From a virus, in IMG/VR virus record IMGVR_UViG_3300046462_000338, positions 1 through 25,561 of that record: DNA of 25,561 nt; one strand, given 5' to 3'. The translations under genes were made by a program, and so were the position numbers. The notes under the pieces were generated by a model. The model did not search any database, was not told the DNA's origin, and was given only the letters and a program-made list of their open reading frames with translations. Below, in pieces: positions 15,674 through 22,278 of this stretch. Position 1 is the stretch's first letter. Each line of letters starts with the position of its first letter.

Positions 15674-16201
15674 TTAGGCCCAGCCCTTTTGCCGAACGTT
15701 CGCGGCGAGGCTTGGCGATATCTCGAATTCCACCTTTTTTGCTTCCCTTTTTTCTTCCACGCTAAGCCTCTTCTCGGCACCTTGCTCAGAGGTAGTAATA
15801 GTCTCTTTGTTAAGTGTGGCAGGTAGCGGCCATGCCCTGGCTATGCTTGTGCCATTTAACTTGTTGAATTTGCTATATCTTGCGAAGGCACCTTTTTTGC
15901 CCTTTTCGGACTGTTTTTGAGAATACAATTTCTGCGCGCGTAATTCCTGCTCACACCTTTTGTGAAAAAGAACGCCGTCGCGTGCTCGGAAAAATGCCCG
16001 CACATTTGTGGCGACGGCCATCCATTCGTCGAGGCCGACGCCGACGATCCGGGCGAGTGCACGGTCATTGTCTGGAAGGGGTTCCCGCTGCGCCATGTAG
16101 GCGTCGATAAGCCTGCGATAGGCACCGTCCTCAGCCAACGTGAGGTGGCGCGTATCGTGCGCGTAATCACCAATGTGCCAAGGATACCAGCGCAGGTTCA
16201 T
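15674..16201 (-). CDS. DUF1376 (YdaU-like) phage protein
   Basis: A 175-residue protein. The first 90 residues, RWYPWHIGDYAHDTRHLTLAEDGAYRRLIDAYMAQREPLPDNDRALARIVG, are the DUF1376 domain common in phage early regions, often at the front of replication initiator-like proteins. The remainder is a basic, low-complexity linker (KLYSQKQSEKGKKGAFARYSKFNK) and a charged tail, so any C-terminal replication domain is missing here. Its start overlaps the GcrA stop in ATGA. A role in DNA binding or replication is inferred from family and context. Confidence 0.8.
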   Translation of the reverse strand: MNLRWYPWHIGDYAHDTRHLTLAEDGAYRRLIDAYMAQREPLPDNDRALARIVGVGLDEWMAVATNVRAFFRARDGVLFHKRCEQELRAQKLYSQKQSEKGKKGAFARYSKFNKLNGTSIARAWPLPATLNKETITTSEQGAEKRLSVEEKREAKKVEFEISPSLAANVRQKGWA

Positions 16202-16635
16202 GCGACGCGCGCTCCCGCCCTATGGTAGCCCATGCGTGCGTGCTCTCGGCAGTATGGGCGGCCGCGGTAGACATCCGCCTCGTGCGCGCCGCAGAAATGA
16301 AATTCAGGGCTGCCGACATCGCCGATCGGCCACCTACAACTAAAGTCGGTGAGCTCCATCAGCGAGCACGGCCACGGCGGCTCAGGGGCGCGCTGTGGGA
16401 CGTATTCCGCGGTGGGGGGCTGTCTGACAGCGGGCATTTTTCGGCGCGTCCTTGGTGTGTTTCTGGGCTTTGGCGGGCCATGCCGGGCTTGCTTCAGCGG
16501 GATACCGTTGCGGCGCGCCGCGCCGATGATCGCGTTCTTGCTGCAGCCCAGCTCGAGCCCGATATCGGACGCCGGCCAGCCGCGCCCCGCCAGCTTGCGC
16601 AGCGCCTCGAGCGGCTCGGGGTCGGACCAGTTCAT
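16198..16635 (-). CDS. gcrA: GcrA-family transcription regulator (phage-encoded)
   Basis: GcrA binds the host sigma70 region 2 and acts at promoters with CcrM-methylated GANTC sites in Alphaproteobacteria. This 145-residue copy has the N-terminal HTH (MNWSDPEPLEALRKLAGRGWPASDIGLELGCSKNAIIGAARRNG, 1-44), a Pro/Arg-rich linker, and the C-terminal sigma-binding module CSLMELTDFSCRWPIGDVGSPEFHFCG...PYCREHARMGYH (about 90-138), including Cys90, Cys100, Cys115 and Cys129. Both ends overlap neighbours in ATGA, so it is in the same transcript as the double-HTH protein upstream. It probably redirects host or phage transcription. Confidence 0.88.
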   Translation of the reverse strand: MNWSDPEPLEALRKLAGRGWPASDIGLELGCSKNAIIGAARRNGIPLKQARHGPPKPRNTPRTRRKMPAVRQPPTAEYVPQRAPEPPWPCSLMELTDFSCRWPIGDVGSPEFHFCGAHEADVYRGRPYCREHARMGYHRAGARVA

Positions 16636-17510
16636 ACAGCCTGCACCGATGTTCGTTTGCCATTTGGGCGGCCCGCAGCTTTACGCTTCACCCGCATCTT
16701 GTCCCATTCGGCCAGAGTGCTCGGCAATTCGCCAAAATCCGTGGGAGAATTCTTCTCATCGAGCAGGAATTTTTCCAATTGCATGAATTTATCGAATGCC
16801 TCGCCTAGCTTTTTATCGCTGATCGAGTTACGGCTGTCGGGATGCAAAGCCCGCCGGATGATATTAAATGTCTCCTTGTCCATCAAACCCTTGCGCCGTT
16901 CGTAAAGCGTTTGGGCTTGCTCGATCTGTTCCTTCCAGTGCGGCAGGACGATTTCGTCAATTCGCTTCTTGATCTCATCGCGCACCCGCTGCTCGAATTG
17001 CGCTGCCTGCTGGTGTGCCTGCTGGCGCATCGCGGCATCGAGTTTCTGCTGTGCCGTCATCGACAATGTGGTCGGGTCAATATTGGCAACGGCTTCGCGT
17101 TTGATGTCGACGTGCTCAAGCGCCTGATTGACCGCGCGCTCGCCGAGGCCAACCTCCTCCGCAATCTCTGCTACAGTCAGGCCGGCATCCTTGAGTACAG
17201 CAACTCTTTCCTCGCGCTCGATCGCCTTTGGCAGGCGTTCAGAACGCGGGGCCTTGCCCTTGGGACGGCCGCCCTTTGGGCGCGGAGGTTTATCAGGTGT
17301 TGATAAACCCTCCAGATCGCCGCTAATAGTCGCTTGGCTCACGCCAAGTTGCGTGGCGATCTGCTCCATCGTGAAATTCTGCTTGTAGAGTTTCTCAGCT
17401 ACGGACTTGCGCTGCGCTTTTCGGTCAGCCGTTGACAGGCTCGCCCACACGGCAAGCGGACAATCGCCGGGGCACGTTCTGTCCCCACCCATCGGGCATA
17501 CGCATTTCAT
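16632..17510 (-). CDS. Double-HTH DNA-binding regulator
   Basis: A 292-residue protein. The N-terminus has four Cys (3, 5, 13, 17; KCVCPMGGDRTCPGDC), a likely metal site. Two helix-turn-helix units follow: FTMEQIATQLGVSQATISGDL (about 46-66) and LTVAEIAEEVGLGERAVNQAL (about 111-131), joined by a basic Pro/Gly/Lys linker. The rest is a long Gln-rich coiled coil (RQQAHQQAAQFEQRVRDEIKKRIDE) and a helical C-terminus. The HTHs resemble ParB/Spo0J-type and sigma-like ones without a nuclease domain. GGAG lies 8 bases before ATG. First gene after the terminator at 17550-17575; a 9-bp inverted repeat lies inside it. Confidence 0.72.
   Translation of the reverse strand: MKCVCPMGGDRTCPGDCPLAVWASLSTADRKAQRKSVAEKLYKQNFTMEQIATQLGVSQATISGDLEGLSTPDKPPRPKGGRPKGKAPRSERLPKAIEREERVAVLKDAGLTVAEIAEEVGLGERAVNQALEHVDIKREAVANIDPTTLSMTAQQKLDAAMRQQAHQQAAQFEQRVRDEIKKRIDEIVLPHWKEQIEQAQTLYERRKGLMDKETFNIIRRALHPDSRNSISDKKLGEAFDKFMQLEKFLLDEKNSPTDFGELPSTLAEWDKMRVKRKAAGRPNGKRTSVQAV
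17287..17309. repeat. Perfect 9-base inverted repeat inside the double-HTH gene
   Basis: GGTTTATCA (17287-17295) and TGATAAACC (17301-17309) flank GGTGT, inside the codons for the linker between the two HTH units (STPDKPP). It is rich in A and T for this gene and flanked by further near-complementary bases with a one-base bulge. It could be an operator for a phage regulator, including the gene's own product. Confidence 0.4.
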
Positions 17511-17549
17511 CTCGTTTTCTCCTTGTTACGCGGCACCATGCACGCGAGG

Positions 17550-17575
17550 AAAAAACCGGGGAGTTTCCTCCCCGG
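17550..17575 (-). terminator. Rho-independent terminator
   Basis: On the minus strand CCGGGGAG, a GAAA tetraloop, CTCCCCGG and six T residues form a textbook intrinsic terminator. It lies 10 bases after the stop of the 17585-17983 gene and 40 bases before the start of the 17508-17510 ATG. It separates the immediate-early leftward genes from the regulator/terminase genes and would be a natural antitermination or delayed-early control point. Confidence 0.9.
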
Positions 17576-17584
17576 CCAGGACAA

Positions 17585-17983
17585 TCAATCGCCGTTATTT
17601 TCCGTATGAACCTCTTCGCCGCCCACCGTATTCCGCCGCTGCTTGCGCGAAGCGTGATACCGGCGCAGGACAACACCAAGAGCCATGTTGATGACCGCCG
17701 GCTTTTCCTCGGCGACTTCCGTTGAGCCAATCTCCTTGGCTTTTGCCTGAATCATCTGACACGCAAAGCAGTTGTCGAATGAGAGCGATCCGGTGACAGC
17801 GTGTGCATCATAGGTCGCCCGCAAGAGCTTGCGGTATTGCTCACTCTCGTTGACCAGCATCCGATGAATGTCCTCCACAAGATCATTGAGGGTCCGCTCG
17901 GACTTGATATGCCGAGTCCAATCCTCGATATTCGCCGGGAGGGGTGGAGCGGGATCGCGTCTCAGACTTTGACTTTGGCTCAC
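17585..17983 (-). CDS. Hypothetical early protein, 132 residues
   Basis: Starts with GTG at 17983 behind AGGAG at a normal distance. The protein has a Pro-rich leader (RRDPAPPLPANIEDWTRHI), a helical middle (TLNDLVEDIHRMLVNESEQYRKLLRATYDAH), a two-Cys segment DNCFACQMIQAKAKE, and a basic tail. No family recognised. It is the second gene after the Cro-like repressor on the leftward transcript, after the DnaA-domain protein, and is followed by a strong terminator. Confidence 0.6.
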   Translation of the reverse strand: MSQSQSLRRDPAPPLPANIEDWTRHIKSERTLNDLVEDIHRMLVNESEQYRKLLRATYDAHAVTGSLSFDNCFACQMIQAKAKEIGSTEVAEEKPAVINMALGVVLRRYHASRKQRRNTVGGEEVHTENNGD

Positions 17984-18030
17984 TTTTGCACTCCTACGTT
18001 CAATGCGGGGACACTATGCACCCGCTTCTT

Positions 18031-18052
18031 TAGGTCGGATTGGTCCGACCTA
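18031..18052. repeat. Perfect 9-base inverted repeat at the end of the DnaA-domain gene
   Basis: TAGGTCGGA (18031-18039) and TCCGACCTA (18044-18052) flank TTGG. It includes the TAG stop of the DnaA-domain protein and sits 48 bases upstream of the next gene's GTG. No T-run follows on the minus strand (TAAAGAAGC), so it is either a non-canonical terminator/attenuator or a regulator binding site. Confidence 0.5.
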
Positions 18053-18364
18053 TCTCGGTATTTCCATCACCGACTGCACTGCCCTGACCCACTCCTCGGC
18101 CGTCGCCGTGGCCGGCAGCCGTTGCGCCACGATCACCACGTAGGGATCGATCCTGCGGCAGGCGTGGACCACCGTCGTGTGGTCACGGCCGCCAAATCTC
18201 TGCCCGATCTGCGCGAGTGACATGCGCGTCAGCCGCCGCGCGAGCGCCATCCCAATCATTCGAGGCGTCGAGACAGACGGGCGCTTTATGTGCGACTCGA
18301 TCTCGGCCCGACACAGGCCGAATTCGAGGCACACCGCGCGCTTGATCTGCTCGACGACCAGCAC
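18050..18364 (-). CDS. Free-standing DnaA domain IV-like DNA-binding protein
   Basis: A 104-residue protein matching only the C-terminal DNA-binding domain of the replication initiator DnaA: MIGMALARRLTRMSLAQIGQRFGGRDHTTVVHACRRI (about 36-72), with the signature GGRDHTTVVHA that contacts the DnaA box. The ATPase and DnaB-loading parts are absent. The start is a GTG with GAGG six bases upstream, 15 bases after the Cro-like gene's stop. It could bind host DnaA boxes as a competitor or act as a repressor or replication adaptor; which is not shown by sequence. Confidence 0.85.
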   Translation of the reverse strand: MLVVEQIKRAVCLEFGLCRAEIESHIKRPSVSTPRMIGMALARRLTRMSLAQIGQRFGGRDHTTVVHACRRIDPYVVIVAQRLPATATAEEWVRAVQSVMEIPR

Positions 18365-18379
18365 GAAATCCTCAATGGT

Positions 18380-18586
18380 TCAGCCGGCGTTCACTACTTC
18401 GAGGTTGGTGAAATCCGATGCGGTGACGACGCCGCCGGTGAATTTCTCGATATTCCGGATCGTGTCCCAGTCGGGACGCACGCGGCCGCGCCGTATCCGG
18501 CTCACCGTTGGGCGGGAGCGCCGGATGGCGGTTGCGACCTCGTCATCCGAGAGGTTTTTCTTTCGCATGTAGTCGGACAGGTGCAT
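18380..18586 (-). CDS. Cro-like HTH repressor
   Basis: A 68-residue XRE-type HTH protein, MHLSDYMRKKNLSDDEVATAIRRSRPTVSRIRRGRVRPDWDTIRNIEKFTGGVVTASDF. Size, HTH layout and divergence from a larger XRE repressor at 18673 match Cro of lambdoid phages. The start at 18586 is preferred: the longer frame to 18685 crosses the operator region. There is no ribosome site and the proposed -10 hexamer ends 6 bases before the ATG, so the transcript may be leaderless. It would shut down repressor and early transcription on entry to lytic growth. Confidence 0.82.
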   Translation of the reverse strand: MHLSDYMRKKNLSDDEVATAIRRSRPTVSRIRRGRVRPDWDTIRNIEKFTGGVVTASDFTNLEVVNAG

Positions 18587-18592
18587 GGCCCG

Positions 18593-18622
18593 ACTGTACG
18601 CCCGGCGCACAGCGCAAGTCAA
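18593..18622 (-). promoter_or_regulatory. Leftward early promoter (cro side)
   Basis: On the minus strand TTGACT (18617-18622), an 18-base spacer and TACAGT (18593-18598) form a good sigma70-type promoter. With the usual distance the start site falls on or next to the A of the Cro ATG at 18586, implying a leaderless mRNA. The -10 overlaps one GTAC-centred motif. Confidence 0.68.
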
Positions 18623-18678
18623 GCCTTGTACGCCAGCCCGCATGGACGTACCGTCCGGCTCAGGTGCACCATATGTAC
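18595..18678. promoter_or_regulatory. Cluster of GTAC-centred motifs, putative operators
   Basis: Four GTAC cores occur in the divergent region: 18596-18599 (TGTACGCC), 18628-18631 (TGTACGCC), 18648-18651 (inverted, ACGTACCG) and 18675-18678 (ATGTACAT). The first two share eight bases and sit 32 bases apart, near three helical turns. They cover the -10 of the leftward promoter, the -35 and -10 of the rightward promoter, and the start codon of the repressor. Confidence 0.5.
18626..18654 (+). promoter_or_regulatory. Rightward repressor promoter (cI side)
   Basis: TTGTAC (18626-18631), a 17-base spacer and TACCGT (18649-18654) form a plausible sigma70 promoter, followed by AGGTG at 18662-18666 six bases before the ATG at 18673. 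Both hexamers overlap GTAC-centred motifs, giving the expected arrangement for autoregulation. Confidence 0.55.
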
Positions 18679-19008
18679 ATGGCAAGGCGCCCGGTTCGGC
18701 AACGCATCCAATATCAACCGACCTTCGTTCGCCCGTGGCGCGAACACCGAAATCTTACGCTGGAACGGCTCGCAGATCGGATAGGGATCACCCATGCGAG
18801 CCTTTCGCGGGTCGAGCGCGGCCTGCAACCCTACTCCCAGCCTATGCTGGAAGCCCTCGCAGAAGCCCTAGCGACGGATACCGCATCCCTGTTGATGCGC
18901 GATCCGTCCGATCCCGACGGCATCTGGTCAATTTGGGACCACGCAACGCCCGCCGAGCGCCGGATGATCGTGGATATTGCCAAGACGATCACCAAGACCG
19001 GCACCTGA
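18673..19008 (+). CDS. CI-like XRE-family repressor
   Basis: A 111-residue protein. A basic leader (MYMARRPVRQRIQ) precedes an HTH_3 domain, PTFVRPWREHRNLTLERLADRIGITHASLSRVERGLQPYSQPMLEALAEALATDTASLLMRDP (about 18-80), then a short tail with TPAERRMIVDIAKTITK. It lacks the peptidase domain of RecA-cleaved repressors, so induction would have to work differently. AGGTG six bases before 18673 favours that start; ATG at 18679 is the alternative. It diverges from the Cro-like gene and is first in the rightward arm, so it probably maintains lysogeny. Confidence 0.82.
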   Translation: MYMARRPVRQRIQYQPTFVRPWREHRNLTLERLADRIGITHASLSRVERGLQPYSQPMLEALAEALATDTASLLMRDPSDPDGIWSIWDHATPAERRMIVDIAKTITKTGT

Positions 19009-19138
19009 CCCTCCCCGACTGCCCTAGCAAATCAACGACTTAGCCGGACCACGAAAATATTTGTGCGTGGGGCGCACATTTCTCTGGACAACCATGTGCA
19101 CCCGGTGTACACATGCTCCCACACCAACGGAGCACCAC

Positions 19139-19468
19139 ATGGCCCACGCCCCCACCCCGAATTCCGATGTCACCCACTACGCGGTCCTCTGCGCGCATCA
19201 AGGGCTCGGTTTCTTTGTCGAGCGCGATCTTGAAGCGAGTTGCTCGCGAGCAACCGTGATCGAAGACATCATCAACGGCAACGTCGTACACGTCATGAAG
19301 GTGTTCGCCTTCAATCCGGTGGAGCACACCGCCGACGACATCACCAGCGATATTGCGACCGAGATCGCAAGCCTTCTCAGCCCGGACGACATGATCCCCG
19401 GCGCGCTGATCGACTTCATCGAGGCCAACGCTGGCCTTGAGTACGCCCGCGGCCTCCGAGTTGAATGA
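19139..19468 (+). CDS. Hypothetical acidic early protein, 109 residues
   Basis: Begins MAHAPTPNSDVTHYAVLCAHQGLGFFVERDLEASCSRATVIEDIINGNVVHVMKVFAFNPVEHTADDITSDIATEIASLLSPDD with an acidic helical C-terminus. GGAG lies 7 bases upstream, which fixes the start over the in-frame ATG at 19061. No domain recognised; the pattern of short strands and an acidic helix is reminiscent of small phage proteins that bind host enzymes or mimic DNA, but this is speculation. It follows the repressor by 130 bases. Confidence 0.65.
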   Translation: MAHAPTPNSDVTHYAVLCAHQGLGFFVERDLEASCSRATVIEDIINGNVVHVMKVFAFNPVEHTADDITSDIATEIASLLSPDDMIPGALIDFIEANAGLEYARGLRVE

Positions 19469-19475
19469 GGACAAG

Positions 19476-19931
19476 ATGAGCCGCATTAAACACGGACAGC
19501 GTTACACGCCGGAATATGGGATTTGGCGTTCAATGAAATGCCGATGCGAAAATCCAAATGACAAAAAATATTATCTTTACGGTGGTCGCGGTGTCTCGGT
19601 CGCACCTTCTTGGCGCAATGACTTCACTGCATTCATACGCGACATTGGTCCTCGACCGTCCCGCAAGCATTCGATCGATCGGATTGACACCAACGGAAAT
19701 TATGAGCCTGGGAATGTACGATGGGCAACCATAACGCAGCAGAACAGGAACGCTCGATCGGTGCGTCGCATCTTTTATCACGGAAAGGAAATTCCCATTC
19801 CTGACGCTCTTGAACTTGCTGGCGCAGGAATTGCCAGAGGCACTTTCAGAGCCAGGATCAAATACGGATGGGATCTGATCGAAGCCATCGAAACGCCTCC
19901 TCTTTGGAAGCGTTCACGCGCCGCCGAATAA
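19476..19931 (+). CDS. Mobile-element-associated protein, possible homing-endonuclease-like
   Basis: A 151-residue protein. YGIWRSMKCRCENPNDKKYYLYGGRGVSVAPSWRNDFTAFIRDIGPRPSRKHSIDRIDTNGNYEPGNVRWATITQQNRNAR (about 11-91) is a well-known phage and mobile-element block with conserved Cys, YGGRGV, SIDRID and NVRWAT motifs; relatives are often listed as hypothetical or HNH/AP2-like proteins. A basic C-terminus follows. The start with GAGGACAAG just before ATG is preferred over 19437. AT-richer than neighbours and next to small early genes, it looks like an inserted gene. Enzyme activity is not certain. Confidence 0.7.
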   Translation: MSRIKHGQRYTPEYGIWRSMKCRCENPNDKKYYLYGGRGVSVAPSWRNDFTAFIRDIGPRPSRKHSIDRIDTNGNYEPGNVRWATITQQNRNARSVRRIFYHGKEIPIPDALELAGAGIARGTFRARIKYGWDLIEAIETPPLWKRSRAAE

Positions 19932-19954
19932 CCCTGACAACCGGAGAAACTACC

Positions 19955-20152
19955 GTGAGCTACGAACCATTCGGCCGCCAGCCCAAGCCTGTCACTGTGA
20001 CGATCAACGGCGATCCGGCAGACGTGTCTTTCTGGCTGGCCCTGCTGGCCGGAAAGGCCGAGTTCAGGGGTGACCAAGTCACTCGCGAGATTGGCGCCAA
20101 AACGTTTGGCGTCGGCCGCTTCACCATCTATCCACGCGCTGTGAACGAGTGA
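19955..20152 (+). CDS. Hypothetical small phage protein, 65 residues
   Basis: Starts with GTG (19955) eight bases after GGAG and reads MSYEPFGRQPKPVTVTINGDPADVSFWLALLAGKAEFRGDQVTREIGAKTFGVGRFTIYPRAVNE. Beta-strand dominated, no membrane span. No family recognised. It ends four bases before the next small gene, and codon use matches the surrounding GC-rich genes. Confidence 0.55.
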   Translation: MSYEPFGRQPKPVTVTINGDPADVSFWLALLAGKAEFRGDQVTREIGAKTFGVGRFTIYPRAVNE

Positions 20153-20156
20153 AACC

Positions 20157-20252
20157 ATGAGCCTCGATCGTGAAGCTTCCGACCTGCTCGCGATATTCGC
20201 GCTGGTCATGTTTGTCGGCGCGCTGATGGTGCTGGCCCAGGTGCTCGCATGA
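20157..20252 (+). CDS. Very small membrane protein, 31 residues
   Basis: Reads MSLDREASDLLAIFALVMFVGALMVLAQVLA: a short charged head and one strong transmembrane helix from about residue 11. Its stop overlaps the start of the RecT-like gene in ATGA and it begins four bases after the previous stop, which supports translation. Role unknown; small membrane proteins of this kind occur widely in phage early operons. Confidence 0.5.
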   Translation: MSLDREASDLLAIFALVMFVGALMVLAQVLA

Positions 20253-21277
20253 CCCAGAATGACATCGCGCTCGCCGATCATGTCGGCGAAATCATGGAAC
20301 AGGTCATCATCAAGGGTGACCTGTCGAAACTGAGCCCGATCGAACGGGCGCAGTATTACACCCAGGTTTGCGAAAGCATCGGTCTCAATCCGCTGACCAA
20401 GCCGTTCGAGTACATGAAGCTCAGTGGCAAAGATGTTTTGTATGCCCGCAAGGACGCCACTGACCAGTTGCGCAAGAAATACGGCGTTTCGGTAATCGAG
20501 ATGACCGAGGTTACCCGCGACGGCTTGATGATCGTGACCGTGAAAGTTCGCGACGCAAACGGCCGCACCGACATGGCAAAGGGCGTCGTCAGCCTGAAAG
20601 GACTGCAAGGCGACAACCTGGCCAACGCGATCATGAAAGCCGAGACAAAGGCAAAGCGTCGCGCCACACTATCGATCTGCGGCCTTGGGTTTCTCGACGA
20701 GACCGAGCTCGAAACGATCGCCGAATTGAAACAGCCGCGCGTGCTCAAGAAGGACCACCGCGCAGACTATCACGCGATCCAATTGGAGCTCGACGAGGTC
20801 ATCAGCCAGCGCGGCCTGCAGGACTGGCGTACTGCAAACGCCGATCGCGTCGGTGCGCTGCCGCTGGATTGGCAGAAGCAGATCGACAAGCTGATCGAAG
20901 GCAAGTCGCAGGACATGGACCTCGGCCTACCGGTGCGCAACTGCGGCGAGATCCTCTCCGATCCTGGCCCACAGCGCCCGCAAGAGGAAACCGTTGTGTG
21001 GGATGACGATGTGGAGCTGACGGATGCGGACAATGCGGGGGATGCGCTTGGTCCCCGCCCCTGGCGCCGCGAGGCCGACACGACCGCGGAAGCATATACG
21101 GACTGGTGGGACAGCGTGATCCTGTCAGCCACGCCGTCAAAGCGCGCCGACATCTTGAAGATGTGGAACGATCAGAAAGACTTCCGCGACAAGATCGAGT
21201 GGACCGACGAACATCCGTTCTCCGCGCTCAAGAGGCGGGTGGTCGACGCGCTCGAACTTCTCAAAGCATCGACATGA
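20249..21277 (+). CDS. RecT/Bet-like single-strand annealing protein (probable)
   Basis: A 342-residue protein. Residues 25-155 have the RecT/Bet-like run: KLSPIERAQYYTQVCESIGLNPLTKPFEYMKLSGKDVLYARKDATDQLRKKYGV, then DMAKGVVSLKGLQGDNLANAIMKAETKAKRRATLSICGLGFLDETELE. These proteins coat single-stranded DNA and anneal complementary strands in phage recombination. The C-terminal half (about 165-342) is helical and acidic without a recognised domain, possibly for partner binding. No neighbouring exonuclease (YqaJ or RecE type) is seen in the window. Overlaps both neighbours in ATGA. Assignment is by pattern; Rad52-type or DUF alternatives remain possible. Confidence 0.65.
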   Translation: MTQNDIALADHVGEIMEQVIIKGDLSKLSPIERAQYYTQVCESIGLNPLTKPFEYMKLSGKDVLYARKDATDQLRKKYGVSVIEMTEVTRDGLMIVTVKVRDANGRTDMAKGVVSLKGLQGDNLANAIMKAETKAKRRATLSICGLGFLDETELETIAELKQPRVLKKDHRADYHAIQLELDEVISQRGLQDWRTANADRVGALPLDWQKQIDKLIEGKSQDMDLGLPVRNCGEILSDPGPQRPQEETVVWDDDVELTDADNAGDALGPRPWRREADTTAEAYTDWWDSVILSATPSKRADILKMWNDQKDFRDKIEWTDEHPFSALKRRVVDALELLKAST

Positions 21278-21483
21278 TCGTCATTTGCAAGCCGTTCTCC
21301 GTGATGACGCTAGCCGAGCTGCGCGCCGAGCACGCCAAATGGATGGAGGCGACGCGGTGCGGCGGCTGGGCCGCGAGTTACGAACCCGCGCACACGACGC
21401 GCGACACGCTGGCGACCTGGATCGACCGGCGGGAGCGGGAAACGAAAGGGGGGCGGCATGAAATAGCACGGCACGGGGAATGA
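21274..21483 (+). CDS. Hypothetical small phage protein, 69 residues
   Basis: Starts with ATG overlapping the RecT-like stop (ATGA). MIVICKPFSVMTLAELRAEHAKWMEATRCGGWAASYEPAHTTRDTLATWIDRRERETKGGRHEIARHGE is helical and basic. A longer in-frame start at 21106 would lie inside the RecT-like gene and is not preferred. No family recognised. Confidence 0.58.
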   Translation: MIVICKPFSVMTLAELRAEHAKWMEATRCGGWAASYEPAHTTRDTLATWIDRRERETKGGRHEIARHGE

Positions 21484-21513
21484 GCCTTTCACCTTCAAAC
21501 AAGGATATCCGAA

Positions 21514-22278
21514 ATGAAACGTCTCACACTGGCGGCCATAGCGAGCGCGACGGCGCTGGCCTTCACCGCACCTGCCCAAGCCGACATCGTCCTTTTCGGC
21601 GCAGGCGACATCCTCGGCGCGTTTGTCGACGTTGGTGCGTCAGGGTTCGGTAACGTCCACCGGGCCTTGACTTTGCAGAACAACGGCATCGAGTTCGGCG
21701 CCCACCTGTTCGGCAACGCCTTGCAGGACGAGGCCATCGCCGGGGCTGACAAGGGCGGTACTCCCACCATCGGAGCGTTGGGCTGGAACTCGGGAGCTAA
21801 CGTCGGCATCGGGTTCAACTCGAACCAGACCGGCAACTCCGGCATCACGCTCGACGCCATGCGGCTCACCATCTGGGACACCGCGGGCAATGCGGTGGGC
21901 TCGTTCGCGCTGGCGTCTTCGATCGACTTCAGCGCGGCCATTCTCGCCATCCAACAGGGAAACGGCAACGCCGTTTTCGACTTCGAGCTCGACGCTCAAC
22001 AGAGGGCCGAGTTCAACACCATCCTGGGATTGGCTGGTTCGGCTAACTTCACGGTCGGGCTCAACGCCATCCTTGGCTGCGGTACTACTGCTGAAGGCCA
22101 GACCTTCGGGAGTGGGACCTGCATGTCGTCCAACGACGGAGCGGACAGTTTTGTCTTCTTCGCGCAATCAGCGGCGGCCGTACCCGGCCCGGTTGCTGGT
22201 GCCGGGTTACCTGGGCTGTTCGCGGCGTGTGCGGGCCTCTGGGCGTTCCAGCGGCGTCGGCGCGCGCTCAAGGCCTAA
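21514..22278 (+). CDS. Secreted protein with VPGP-type C-terminal sorting tail (second phage cargo gene)
   Basis: A 254-residue protein with an AAGGA ribosome site, a signal peptide cut after APAQA (residues 1-22), a Gly/Asn/Ala-rich beta body (FGNVHRALTLQNNGIEFGAHLFGN...), and a Cys pair around GCGTTAEGQTFGSGTC. The end VPGPVAGAGLPGL, a hydrophobic stretch, then RRRR closely matches the tail of the unrelated protein at 2091-2681. Such tails are predicted substrates of exosortase-type enzymes that process the motif and move the protein to the surface or matrix; this last step is inferred. It has no similarity in the body to the first, so only the sorting signal is shared. Confidence 0.82.
   Translation: MKRLTLAAIASATALAFTAPAQADIVLFGAGDILGAFVDVGASGFGNVHRALTLQNNGIEFGAHLFGNALQDEAIAGADKGGTPTIGALGWNSGANVGIGFNSNQTGNSGITLDAMRLTIWDTAGNAVGSFALASSIDFSAAILAIQQGNGNAVFDFELDAQQRAEFNTILGLAGSANFTVGLNAILGCGTTAEGQTFGSGTCMSSNDGADSFVFFAQSAAAVPGPVAGAGLPGLFAACAGLWAFQRRRRALKA

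Noticed and set aside
19062-19078. Hairpin TGTGCG/CGCACA after the CI-like gene as a terminator
   Set aside because: Only a 6-base stem, followed by TTTCTC rather than a T-run; too weak to call.
19095-19115. Palindrome-like ATGTGCACC/GGTGTACACAT upstream of 19139
   Set aside because: Arms match only with an insertion of two bases; not convincing without conservation data.
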